From the NCBI GenBank assembly GCA_009746045.1, contig RPFO01000104.1, positions 2,486,448-2,550,447 of the forward strand: 64,000 nt of DNA, written 5' to 3'. The stretch's first letter is position 1, and each line of letters starts with the position of its first letter. Below are positions 10,926 through 21,659 of this stretch, piece after piece. The translations under genes were made by a program, and so were the position numbers. The stretch is from Mesostigma viride (Eukaryota > Streptophyta > Mesostigmatophyceae > Mesostigmatales > Mesostigmataceae). A model generated the notes under the pieces. It saw only the letters and a list, made by a program, of their open reading frames with translations, had not been told where the DNA came from and ran no database searches.

Positions 10926-11410
10926 GGGCCCACTTCAAATGTTCCGCCGTCCAAGCCAAGTGTGTGACACTTTTTCGCTATTTTCGCAAAAAAAAAATAA
11001 AATTTCGCACGAGTTCGCGTGATTTTCGCGTGATTTTCGCAAAATTTTCACACATTTTCGCACGATTTCGCACGATTTCGCACAATTTTGCATGATTTCG
11101 CACAATTTCGCATGGATTTCAACCAAGGGTCGTTTTGGGGAGTGACGTTTGACAAAATTTCGCATGAATTCACACACGTTGTGCACATCAAAATTTTTTA
11201 CCGTCGACATTTTTCACATGAAATTTCGCACAATTTCAGCAAATTTCGCACAAATTCGCACGATTTCAGCAAATTTCACACGATTTCAGCAAATTTCGCA
11301 CAATTTCGCACGATTTCGCACGACGAATCACTCTGCAGAGTGACGATCGTCGAAAAAGTCAAAAAAACGACCAAAAGTGTCACACTTTTCGGAACATTTG
11401 AAGTGGGCCC
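10926..11410. mobile_element. 485-bp TIR element (MITE) inserted in E1 gag
   Basis: The ends are perfect 21-bp inverted repeats (GGGCCCACTTCAAATGTTCC plus one base at 10926-10946, and its complement at 11390-11410), extended inward by imperfect pairing around AAGTGT(G)TGACACTT. E2 lacks this segment at the matching place, which gives a natural empty site. The interior is a degenerate array of TTTCGCACGA-like units. A GCTGCC/GCGTGCC similarity at the edges may be a decayed target duplication. No ORF of its own. Confidence 0.88.
10985..11330. repeat. Degenerate TTTCGCAC array inside the MITE
   Basis: Many copies of TTTCGCACGA, TTTCGCACAA and TTTCAGCAAA, 10-12 bp apart, fill the interior of the small TIR element. 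Such arrays could be transposase-binding repeats or slippage products. Confidence 0.8.
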
Positions 11411-11623
11411 CGCGTGCCATGCTCTATATCGAGGAGGCAGTGGACCCCCTGGGTACTGGCAACCCCCAGGCCCAGGACCCCAAGGTCCAGGGTGTCCAAG
11501 GCCACAAGCGCAAGGGGGGGGCCAGCCAGGGGGGGGCACCCAAGACCCACAAGTCCTCCCACCAAGGAGGCAGTGGCTCTCAGGGGCGTGGCAACACGTG
11601 GCACCGTGTGCCCCTGCATGGCA

Positions 11624-11790
11624 ACCCCAACAACAACAACAACAACAACAATAACAACAACAGGTCCCAGCAGGGCAATAACAACAACAGGTCCCAGCAG
11701 GGCCAAAACAACAACAACAACAGGTCCCAGCAGGGCCAGAACCGGTCCCAGCAGGGAAACAACAACAACAACAACAACAACCAACCTGGA
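11624..11790 (+). repeat. AAC trinucleotide tracts encoding poly-asparagine
   Basis: Runs of AAC separated by a unit encoding RSQQG. In the gag frame this gives asparagine runs of up to about ten residues just before the CCHC knuckle. E2 has the same arrangement at about 21622-21778 with different run lengths. Confidence 0.9.
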
Positions 11791-14700
11791 AACCCTGGCC
11801 CACGGTGCCTGAGGTGCTTCCAGACGGGGCATATTCGGGACAACTGCCCCAACAACGACTCCCTGCACACCAACGTGGATCTCTGCCCGGGTTGCTGGCA
11901 TGCACGTCATCCCCTGGGACCTCCTGGCAGCCGGTGCAACAGGACTCGCTACCAAAAACAATGTGAGTTCTCTCACCTTGATTACTCTGAGGATGATGAT
12001 CTCATTACCATTGGGGATGGCAGCCAGGGCATAATTGATTTTGAGGCAGCAACCTTACTGTCCTCCCAGCACCCTGTACTGGAACCTTACATAAAAGCAC
12101 TAACCCCTACTGTTGACAACTCCATAGATATCAAGGAGCTTGCTCATCAGCTGCACCTAGCCATGGGTCATGAAACAGTGGCTGAGGAACTGGCCAGACG
12201 GCTGGGGGGTAGTAGCATGGGAAAACAACTCAGGAATGCAGTAAAACTGGCTAGACAACACTGTCAAGAATGTCAGTTCAATAGCCCCAAACCTCAAAAA
12301 TGGCATACTGCAACTCCTTCCACCAATAGGGGCATGATAGTGGGGGATGTGATGCACATCAACAAAGATGTCCAACCCTACCTGATCCTAAAAGACTCAT
12401 GGTCCAGGTTCACAGTAATGGAACCCCTACCTGGCATGTCTGCAGGGCAGCTACGTGTTGCACTCATGATTGCTTTACCCAGATTCTACCCAGTTGACAG
12501 AATTTTGCTTGATCAACAATTTTCTTGTCTGACTGACCTGGAAGGGTGTGAAGCAATAGAGATTGCTGGGCTGGAAGATCATGAGGGTCAGGGGGTCATT
12601 GAAAGAACCATCAGATCTGTCAAAACCCTACTAGCCAAAAATCCTTCCAAGGATGCTACTTCAGGGGTCTATTGTGACAGGGCACTCTGGTGTCATGAAA
12701 TGTGCACAACCCTAAACATGAGACCTGTCTTGCATGCCACGTGGGGTGAAGTAATCCCAGCAGGCCTGCAGGCAGGTGTATATCCCCCAGAGGTGATAGC
12801 ACTGTACAACACTGCACGTGCACAAACCTCAGCAAAACTGGCAGAAAAAGATAAAACCCATTCCAGGCCAGTATTCCAAAAAGGTGATCAAGTTCTCTAT
12901 TACAAGGAAAACAGCTTTGGTAAGGTTGGAACTTGGCTAGGTCCAGTTACCATCCGTGGATTTACCAAAAACAGCAAGACCGTGGAGGTCAAGCACAATA
13001 TCAATGGGAAGCGTCACAGGGTGAGCTGTCATAGAATTAAGAAGTATTATTCTCCCATGGCAGACGTGCCTGGGGAAGAGTCTTTAAGCATGGACTCACT
13101 ACTTCTATCTGGCAACTCCAGCATGCCCAGCAGTAGCCCTGAGCCACCAATTACTGCTGTTGACAGCACCACAGCACCCTCTGTGAACCCTTCCACCCTC
13201 AGTGAAGCCAGGCCCACTTCACAACCTGGGGATTGCTTAACCAGGCACGAGGTAGCTGGGTTGGAAGCATTAGCTCAGCCCCAAGGCACGAACCTGTCTG
13301 CCAAACCTCCCGCTCTGAGGTCCAAATTGGCAGTCGCCTTGCAAGCACTACACAGGTCACATAAGCAACAAGCTGCTGTGGCCGCAGGGTTGGCAAAAGT
13401 CTCAGCTGTGTGCACTAGTCAGGACCCCTGGACCCTGGCAATAGACACTCAGGCACAGGTCAGTGTGATCAGTGCACAAGCCATCCCTGGTCTTGAGATT
13501 GCACCTTCATTTTGGGCACGGGTGCAGGATTTCTCAGGCCAAAGCTCACTGGATGTAGTGGGACAAGTGATGCTCCCTATACTTGGTATTCAGACACCCT
13601 TCCAGGTGGTGGAGGGGTACTCTGGTAACACCTTGTTGGGGGAACCTTTTGTATCCTATCCTGGGGTGCTTATCTCAGCTAATGAGCTCAGTGTCACAGG
13701 GGTGGGTGCAGTTCCTCTGGACCACTTTAAAATCCCTCTCTCCAGTATTGTCCCTGGTATGGATGCTGTCATCAAGGCAGTCAACACTCAGTATGCACCA
13801 GGGGAGATCCCTGATCTGGACAAGTTAGTGCACAGCCAGTTCCTCCATCCCTCAGCCTTTGGGCTGGGTAAGTGGGACATAGCCATGCACTCACCCCACC
13901 AAATCTCCCACGTCATACAAGAATGCAAAACACAAAAAGGGTTTACCAAGTGGCTGATGGCCATTGTCCACCAAGCCAGGCAGGAATGGGTCCTGCCCAA
14001 CCCCAAAAACCCTCAATACAAACCGCCTGTCACCCCTTCATGGGACGTGCCAGAGGGAGCCAAAAAGCTCAGATTAAAATTTGTTCTCAAACAAAAACCA
14101 CAAAAAGTGGGCTCCCCAATCTTCCATGCCAGACCATGTGTCACAGAATTAAAGGGGACATCCACACTGCCAAAAGGGGAAACATACACACCTGGGCTGC
14201 AACAAACCTCACTCAGGATCATGCTCTCCCTCTTCCTCCACAACCTCAATGCAGGCCAAGACTATGTCTGCAAAGCCACTGACATTAAAAGGGCCTTCCT
14301 CAGGGGGGACCCAGAAAAGGCTGAATCTGTGTGGAAAGGGAAGGTGTACGTGGTAGACACCCCAGCTGTGTGGAAACCTTACATTGATGAGCCCCACCTT
14401 ATCATCAACATTGGGGTGGAAGGGCTTGTCAGTGCCCCAAAAATTTTCAGAGACTCAGCAGAGGAAGTATTCAAAAAGCTCAAGGCCACGTATGATGACC
14501 TGGACCCATGCTTTTTTGTTGTACCCACCCCCTCTGGACTGCTGTTCTTTGTGTGGCATGGAGATGACCAACTCATTTGTGGGCCTAGAGCTGAGGTGGA
14601 AAAATTTATTCAGCAGGTCCAGGAATCATATGAGATTGGCAAACAGGTGGAATTGAGCACAACCCCCATCCAGTTCTGTGGCATCATGTTGCAGCTGCAC

Positions 14701-15862
14701 AGGCAGCCAGATCAATGGGTCTGCTCTCTCTCTCCTCCTGCAGAATATATTCAAGATTGTCTAGATCTGCTGCATCACACCTGCCTCCCCTTAAACATGT
14801 GTGCCACTGTTCAGGGCAAACTGGGGTGGTGGTCAGCCATCTGTGGGGCTCCCTTAGCTGTCATCAGCAGGGTCACCCATGATGTTCTAGTCAAAATCAA
14901 ATGCAGTCACATCAGGAAGTTGATCCATGACTGCCCCCCCTCATCCTCCATGGCCTGAATCTGATGGAAGACATCCACATACACAGTGTCATGGACAGCT
15001 CCATGGAGAGCAGAACAATCAATCAGATGGGGGCACGGGAATCAGGGCTGTTTTTTCTCACCAACAGGTCAGATTACATGTCCCTCACTTCCTGGTACAG
15101 CAGGCTACACCGCAGAAAACCTGGCAGCAGCAACTCAGCTGAATGTCGTGCTGTGGTGTCTGCTGCATTGCATGCTCGTTCCCTGCAGCACATGCTCACC
15201 TGGCTACAAACCCAGGCAGGCAGCACATGCAATGTCATCTCACATCTCTATACTGACAGCTATTCTGTGATCAGTTTTCTAACCAAGAAATCTGTTTCTA
15301 CTGCTGTCCACACTGACCTGGATTGGGTGATCCTCAAACAGGAGGCAACCTACTTCTCCAGCTGGCATCATGTGGAAGATGAAGAAAACCCAGCAGATGC
15401 CTTAACCAAGCTGAGGGATGCAGCTGGCCCACAATACCAGCTACTCTTTGAGAATATGAATCCATATGGTATCCGTGTCAGTGTTTGAATAAATGACTGG
15501 CCATAGCTCAGTACACAACCACCACACCCCCTTACCACAGCGATAGCTGCTGGGCGCCATAAAATTCAACACATTCGTTGTGGGGTGTGAGTGCTGGCTA
15601 GGTCAGATTTGTATCCATTTGCAGCTTGAGGACACAAGCTTTGTATCCATTTACTTAATGTGTGCTTCAGTAACTGGCCAAACCAGCCAGCTGTGTACAC
15701 CTTATTTAATGTGCAATATAACACCTGGCCAGAACAGCCAGCTGTAACCAACCTGGCTCAACCAGCCATGTCTCTTTTGTACCCCTAATCAACTTAAAAA
15801 CAATAACAATAATGTTGGGGGTGCAGACCTGCATTAAGAAATAAATAATAAAACAATACTGG

Positions 15863-16336
15863 AGTTAGTCTCCATGCTTTGCTGTAGACTAAGTCTCAAA
15901 GGCATTGTGAATACAACGTATGAATAAGCCTTGTAAACCTACGTTGGTATGTGAATATAAATACCACGTGGGCTATGCAGATAGGAATGCTAGTCGAGTC
16001 GCATACGTTTCCCTAGTTAGGTACTTTGGGTACTGGGGTACGTGACAGATGTCAGTACCCAGTATACGTAGTGTCCTGTCATTGGACGGTACTAGAGTAT
16101 CCTAGATAGGGACCGTACTGCAGCGTGCATTGATCTGTGATCACACGATGCAGTGACTAGACTGCTACCTGTCATCGTGCGGCCTCGGGCCAACGGTCTG
16201 CACCCAACGGTCACTGGCGGCGCAGCCAGTGAGAGGAACGTTGATAAAGGGTAAACCTATTTTCTAATGAACCAAGCATTCACTGCTCATTGCATTCACT
16301 GTGTTCTCAAGCAATCTATCCCGTCGCAATCTAACT
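15863..16336 (+). repeat. E1 3' LTR
   Basis: 474 bp, with the same AGTTAG...CTAACT ends and almost the same sequence as the 5' LTR. It is preceded by an A-rich stretch containing AATAATAAAA and followed by the CTAGG target duplication at 16337-16341. Confidence 0.92.
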
Positions 16337-17331
16337 CTAGGGGCCACCTATGATGACATTGACCCTTGCTTGTTTGTCATCCCACACCCTGATGGAATGA
16401 TGATGTTTGTATGGCATGGGGATGATCAGTTAATCTCAGGTCCTAGAGCTGCAGTTGATGCTTTCATAGCTCAGGTGTCTGCCAGTTTTGAGATTGGCAA
16501 GCAGCTAGAGCTGGGCAAGGAGCCAGTCAAGTTCTGTGGCATGATGCTTGAGTTGCTGCAGCAGCAGGGCAGCTGGGTTTAAGTTCCATGCAGGCCTCTG
16601 CTGAATACATTAAGTCTTGTCTGGATGTCCTGCCTGTTCACATCACCCCTGACATGTGCCCTACCATTAGAGGCAAGCTTGGTTGGCTATGTGCTACATG
16701 TGCACCACACCTGGCTTTTGTGAGCAGGGTAGATGATGAGGTACTACAGGAGGTAGGAGCACGGGCAATCAAGCAGTTATTGCATGATGGTCCACCTTTG
16801 ATGCTTCACTCACTGGACCTGTTTACTCCCATTCACATCACGTGCATGATGGATAGTTCAATGGAGTCCAGGGTAGTTACCAAGGTTCAAGCCAGAGAGG
16901 CTGGATTGTTTTTCCTGCATAACCAAGGTGGGAAGAAGTCTTTAGTCTCCTGGTTCAGTAGATTGCACAAGAGGAAAGCTGTGAGTAGCAATGTAGCTGA
17001 ATGCAGGGCTGTGGTGTCTTCTGTCTTGCATGCAAGGTATCTCAATCACTTGCTGGTCTGGCTTCAACACCAGGCTGGTAGCTCTGCAGGAGTGAAAGCA
17101 CATTTGCTGACTGACTCTCAATCTATCATCTCTTTCCTTGCCAATCCTTTGGCTGTACACTCGGACCTGGATTGGATTGTGCTAAAACAGGAATGCAAGT
17201 ACCTGGAGTCTAAAGCCCACGTCAGGGACAAAGACAATGCTGCAGATGCACTGACCAAGGTGCCACAAGCAGCAGGACCACAGTACCAAGTCTTGTGTGG
17301 GTTGATGAACCCTGGTTACAGTCTGAAGTGA
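16337..17331 (+). pseudogene. E0: older copia-type element, reverse transcriptase to RNase H (right piece)
   Basis: Immediately after E1 the older element resumes with GATYDDIDPCLFVIPHPDG and VWHGDDQLISGP, then the RNase H block (MDSSMESRVVTK, NVAECRAVVSSVLHARYL, DSQSIISFLA). The pol-type coding ends near 17331. Divergence from E1 and E2 is moderate in protein and large in DNA, so E0 is an older relative. It is broken (5' truncated, split by E1, about one further break). Confidence 0.85.
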
Positions 17332-17719
17332 CTGGCACATTGTACATGTTAGCCCATGACCCCCTGCCTAATACTGCAGCTGAAAGGCTGCAGTGGCAGC
17401 TGGGTAGTTTTCTGACAGTGAGAAGCACTGGTCTAGAAAGTTGGGACATGATGAATGTGTTATTTATTGAATAAAATTTGGTGAGACACCTGTTTGGATG
17501 ACCATGACATGCTGGGGCCTTAATTGAGCACCCATCTCACTCAGTTAAGAAACCATGCTTGAGACATGGGGCCTTTTTAATGCATCTCTTGTACATGTGT
17601 GAGGTGACCTTTGGGTCCTAGTAGGTTATCTGACAGTTTTTCTAAGGCATTGGGAATGGCTGCGTCCATTTAATGGCTATGTGTGTTTCTGTTGAAACCC
17701 AAAGAAAACTTTAAGTGGG
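17332..17719. other. E0 3' untranslated region
   Basis: 388 bp between the end of the E0 pol region and its 3' LTR, matching in position the 3' untranslated stretch of E1. It contains AATAAA near 17470 and no ORF. Confidence 0.6.
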
Positions 17720-18108
17720 AGTTAGTCTAAGTCTCCCGCCTGTAGCCTAAGTGGACACGTGCGCCAGCACCGCCGGCGCCCAATTGGGTACTGGGACGGT
17801 GCTGGACTAGAGCAGTCGTGGCATGGACACGTGGCTAGACTCAGTATGTGATGAGCCGGTACCTCAGTACCGGGACTGTAGTTGTCATGTTAGGACTGAC
17901 TAGATCAGGTTGTAACTGATAGGCTAGTCCGTCCAGGATCAGTAAGTTAGGCTTAACTTACGCAAAGTCTGGTCAGCCGCAAGTGACGGCTGACCAGCGG
18001 TATATGTGCCATTCTATCCTAATGCCAAGGTGTCTCGTCGTCTCCACACTGGCCATTTGGCATCGTCTGTGTGCACTGAGTTTCCCAAGCTCTCAGCCTG
18101 CACTAACT
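17720..18108 (+). repeat. E0 3' LTR (389 bp)
   Basis: It begins AGTTAGTCTAAGTCTCC and ends GCACTAACT, so it has the same AGTTAG...CTAACT ends as the E1 and E2 LTRs although the body is almost unrelated in sequence. Its place, about 390 bp after the E0 RNase H region, fits a 3' LTR. The matching 5' LTR is not in the window. Confidence 0.75.
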
Positions 18109-18122
18109 TACGGTAGTAATTT

Positions 18123-18400
18123 TTACGGCCCGTATACTTTTTTTCGTATACTAAAGTAAAATTTAGAGTATATACGACAAAAAGTATACGGGCCGTAAAG
18201 TTTACGGCCTGTATACTTTTTGTCGTATACTTAAGTAAAGTTTACTAAAGTATACGACAAAAAGTATACGCGCCGTAAGTTTTACGGCCCGTATACTTTT
18301 TGTCGTATGTTGAAGTAAAGTTTACGTACCGTATACGGAGCCCGTATACGTTTACGGGCCGTATACGGGGCCCGTATACGTGTACGGGCCGTAAGTTTAT
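18123..18400. repeat. Array of long hairpins built on TTACGGCCCGTATAC
   Basis: At least two consecutive hairpins (about 18123-18199 and 18202-18278) have arms of roughly 30 bp, TTACGGCC(C/T)GTATACTTTTT facing its complement, then a partial third. A set of shorter CCCGTATACG/CGTATACGGG palindromes follows to about 18395. The array is compatible with fold-back element remnants. A related, more degenerate set lies at 53205-53360. Confidence 0.8.
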
Positions 18401-18683
18401 AGTATAGTGTAACCGGAGAGACAGAAGCACATGGTTCCCCTGCTCCCTAGTGTGCCCCTCAGGCAACCCCCTAACTGTGATCCTGTCTACAGGACGGTAA
18501 CTTCTCATTATAGACAGGCCAGCGGGAGGGGGAGCTTGGCAGGGGGAGAAGAAGAGGAGGGTGCTACATGCAGTACGTAGCAGCCATGCACTGCCAGGAT
18601 CGAGAGACATTGTGAGATGGAGGAGCTACCTGGGTGGGCTGAAATGGGGTGACATGCATGGGCTGAGTAGGGCCGGGGGGTGG

Positions 18684-19158
18684 AGTTAGTCTCCATGCTT
18701 TGCTGTAGACTAAGTCTCAAAGGCATTGTGAATACAACGTATGAATAAGCCTTGTAAACCTACGTAATGGTATGTGAATATAAATACCACGTGGGCTATG
18801 CAGATAGGAATGCTAGTCGAGTCGCATACGTTTCCCTAGATAGGTACTTTGGGTACTGAGGTACGTGACAGATGTCAGTACCCAGTATACGTAGTGTCCT
18901 GTCATTGGACGGTACTAGAGTATCCTAGATAGGGACCGTACTGCAGCGTGCATTGATCTGTGATCGCACGATGCAGTGACTAGACAGCTACCTGTCATCG
19001 TGCGGCCTCGGGCCAACGGTCTGCACCCAACGGTCACTGGCGGCGCAGCCGGTGAGAGGAACGTTGATAAAGGGTAAACCTATTTTCTAATGAACCAAGC
19101 AATTCATTGCTCACAGCCTTCAGTGTTCTCAAGCAATATATCCCACCGCATTCTAACT
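18684..19158 (+). repeat. E2 5' LTR
   Basis: 475 bp with AGTTAG...CTAACT ends. It is similar to the E1 LTR in its left two thirds and diverged in the last 60 bp. It contains TATAAATA at the same place. Confidence 0.92.
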
Positions 19159-19176
19159 TGAATTTTATTTGCTACC

Positions 19177-21625
19177 ATGGCTATCACGAACAAGAATGTC
19201 GCTAAGAAGCTTACCTACAACGAGGATGATGATGGGCAGGATCGGCGGATGCCCAGAGACAACAACAAGAAGCCGGCTGGCGATGCGGCCATTTCCAAGA
19301 AAAAGAAAAAGAACAAAAAGACTCACAATGGTTGCCAGGACGAGGGGACGGCGGCTGCAAAGCCGACCGACCTACCCCCCTCCCCTGCGAGGCCGGAGGC
19401 CGAGACGGCTCCCCCCGGGGAGACCGGCTTACCCTCGACTCCGGCGGCCGCCCCAGCCGCAACCACGGCTGGCGCGGCCATGGCTGCGGAGACCTCGGTG
19501 GTAAACCCCACTGAGGCTCCACAGTCCGGCCCCACGTTGCCATCTCTTCGGGAGCGTATGCCCCGTCAGACGGCCTCGGTGGCACCGGACGGGACGATTA
19601 CCTTTCGTCCCGCCACATCAAACCTTAATGTCCCTTTCGCCCAGGGACATAACCACATTGAGCTAACGTTTGGGCGACCCTCTGCGTCCCTTCTTCGCAA
19701 GAAGAAGGACATGGAGAGTATTAAACTCGCACGGGTGGTGCGAAAACCTGTGGAACCCATCGCCGGACAACCAATGTCCGACGATGAGGTATCCGACACT
19801 GCCAGTCTCCCCGATGGGGAGACTGAGATCAATCTTACCCCAGCGCTCCTGGCGGTCGAGCAGGCCGCGCTGGTGGCAAATGAAGAACGCCGAGCGCGGC
19901 AGCGGGACCGAGAGGTCCGCCGAGAGGCGGCTTTTCGGCTCGCCGCTAAGCGGCAAGAATATGAAGAGGAAGCCGCCCGTCGCCTGGCTACCCACCAGGC
20001 GATGGCGGACGCGTACCGCGAGGCCACCCAGCGGTTACGTGACCTCTTAAAAAATGCTGACTATCCCATGGACTATGCGGACAGTCAAGACCTGGCCGAG
20101 CTTGCTCGGTCAGCACACTTTAAAACCATGTCCTCCATCACCCAAGCCAGGGTCACGGAGGCCATCTTGGCCAAACATGGGGTGGTAGCTGAAGAAGCCC
20201 CCCCGCTGGAAACCACCAGCAAGAAACCCTCTCCCCCCCAACCCCTGCAGTACAAGGAGGGACTGCTGGCCCTGGGCGCGAGGAAGGGCAAAGAGGCGGA
20301 CTGTCCAGTCCGGCCTGCTATGATCATGGGAGACCACTCCCTGACATACCCGAGGATGAGGCTGCCTTTCAGGCAGCCCTCCGGGAGCATGAGGTACGCA
20401 AGGAGATGAAGCGTCTCATGCGGGAGGAGGCCAGGAGGAGAGCAGAGGCAGACACCCCTGCCCGCCCCTCCACCGATGGGGCTGGACCCAGTGGGGTTAC
20501 CCGGACACCCCCGGGCTCCCCCAGGGCCACCATGACCCCCCCTCCCCCTCCCCCACCACCCCAGGTTCGCCCTGTGGGTTGGGGCCCCCTCCCAAACCAG
20601 GGGGGGTGGCCAGGACCCCAGGAGGCCCTGGGGGGAGGTGCAGAGGTGCCACAGGCACCCAACAGGCCTGCTGAGGCCCCCCCAAGGAGCGGGGATGTCC
20701 TGGAACAGCTCGCCATTCTCCAGGCCCAGCTGGCCTCGTTGCAAGATCAGCAGTTAACAGCTAACCAGCTGCAAACTGTCGAGGGCCTGCGCGCCCTGAT
20801 GTCGCGGTATGAGCGGGGGACCATCAACCTGGACCCCACCCGCCTGCAACAAGCAACCGACGCTTCTTGAGGGCCAACCCCCCTCTCACAGGTGTGTTTA
20901 ACCCTCATAAAAAGGAATCCAAAATCAATATTGCTGGCTTGCCTGAGGGTCACACTGTTGAACAAGCTAAGCAATTTGTTTTTGCTTTGGAGTATGGGAT
21001 GGAAGGTCTTAACCTTAGACATCAGTTTAAGGCTCTCAGGGCCTCCTCCACATTCCATCAATCATCTCCTGCAATCAGAGCATTGATTCAAACCTATCAG
21101 GAACGTACCCTGACACCTGAAGCAGCCATTGAACAGTGGCCTACCTTTATCACTGATCTGAAACAGCTAGTGCTTACCAATAACCACATGGAAGCAGTAG
21201 AACGTTTCAACTGGCTTGCTGCATATAAGGTGAACAAGAATAACCTCTCTGGGGATGCAAAAACATACAGGGTAATGATTGAGAAAGACCTTGAGCTTCT
21301 CAAGCTCCAACCAAGGTATCTCATCCACACCTGGCTAACAAAAGCTAATTTGCAACCTTCTGTCCTGGCTACCCTGCTTACAGGCCTCAAGTCCCTCTGG
21401 GACAACTTCAGAGCTGCCATGCTCTATATCGAGGAGGCAGTGGACCCCCTGGGTACTGGCAACAACCAGGCCCAGGACCCCAAGGTCCAGGGTGTCCAAG
21501 GCCACAAACGCAAGGGGCAGGCCAGCCAGGGGGGGCACCCAAGACCCACAAGTCCTCCCACCAAGGGGGCAGTGGCTCTCAGGGGCGTGGCAACACGTGG
21601 CACCGTGTGCCCCTGCATGGCAACC

Positions 21626-21659
<34 letters not shown>

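Larger units (their letters stand above)
8676..15488 (+). pseudogene. E1 gag-pol region
   Basis: The likely start is the ATG at 8676 (context ctaccATGG), 18 bp after the LTR. Gag comes first: charged and coiled-coil-like, then a proline-rich stretch, then a helical capsid-like part. An asparagine-rich tract encoded by AAC repeats (about 11624-11790) follows, then a CCHC knuckle (about 11805-11847). Integrase follows: HHCC zinc site about 12140-12275; catalytic Asp, Asp and Glu near 12345, 12510 and 12600; a GPY/F-like C-terminal module about 12890-13060. An aspartic-protease-like domain lies at about 13430-13650. Copia reverse transcriptase spans about 14030-14690 (motif VWHGDDQL), and RNase H about 14980-15430. 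The frame is broken about twice. Confidence 0.85.
8184..16336 (+). mobile_element. E1: Ty1/copia-type LTR retrotransposon, nearly complete, young
   Basis: The element has two 474-bp LTRs (8184-8657 and 15863-16336) that appear to differ at about one position, and a perfect 5-bp target duplication CTAGG (8179-8183 and 16337-16341). The interior encodes gag with a CCHC knuckle, integrase, a protease-like domain, copia-type reverse transcriptase and RNase H. It is inserted in the reverse-transcriptase region of E0 and itself carries a 485-bp TIR element in gag. The coding region is interrupted about twice, counting that insertion, so this copy looks broken although structurally whole. Near-identical LTRs indicate a recent insertion. 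Confidence 0.93.
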
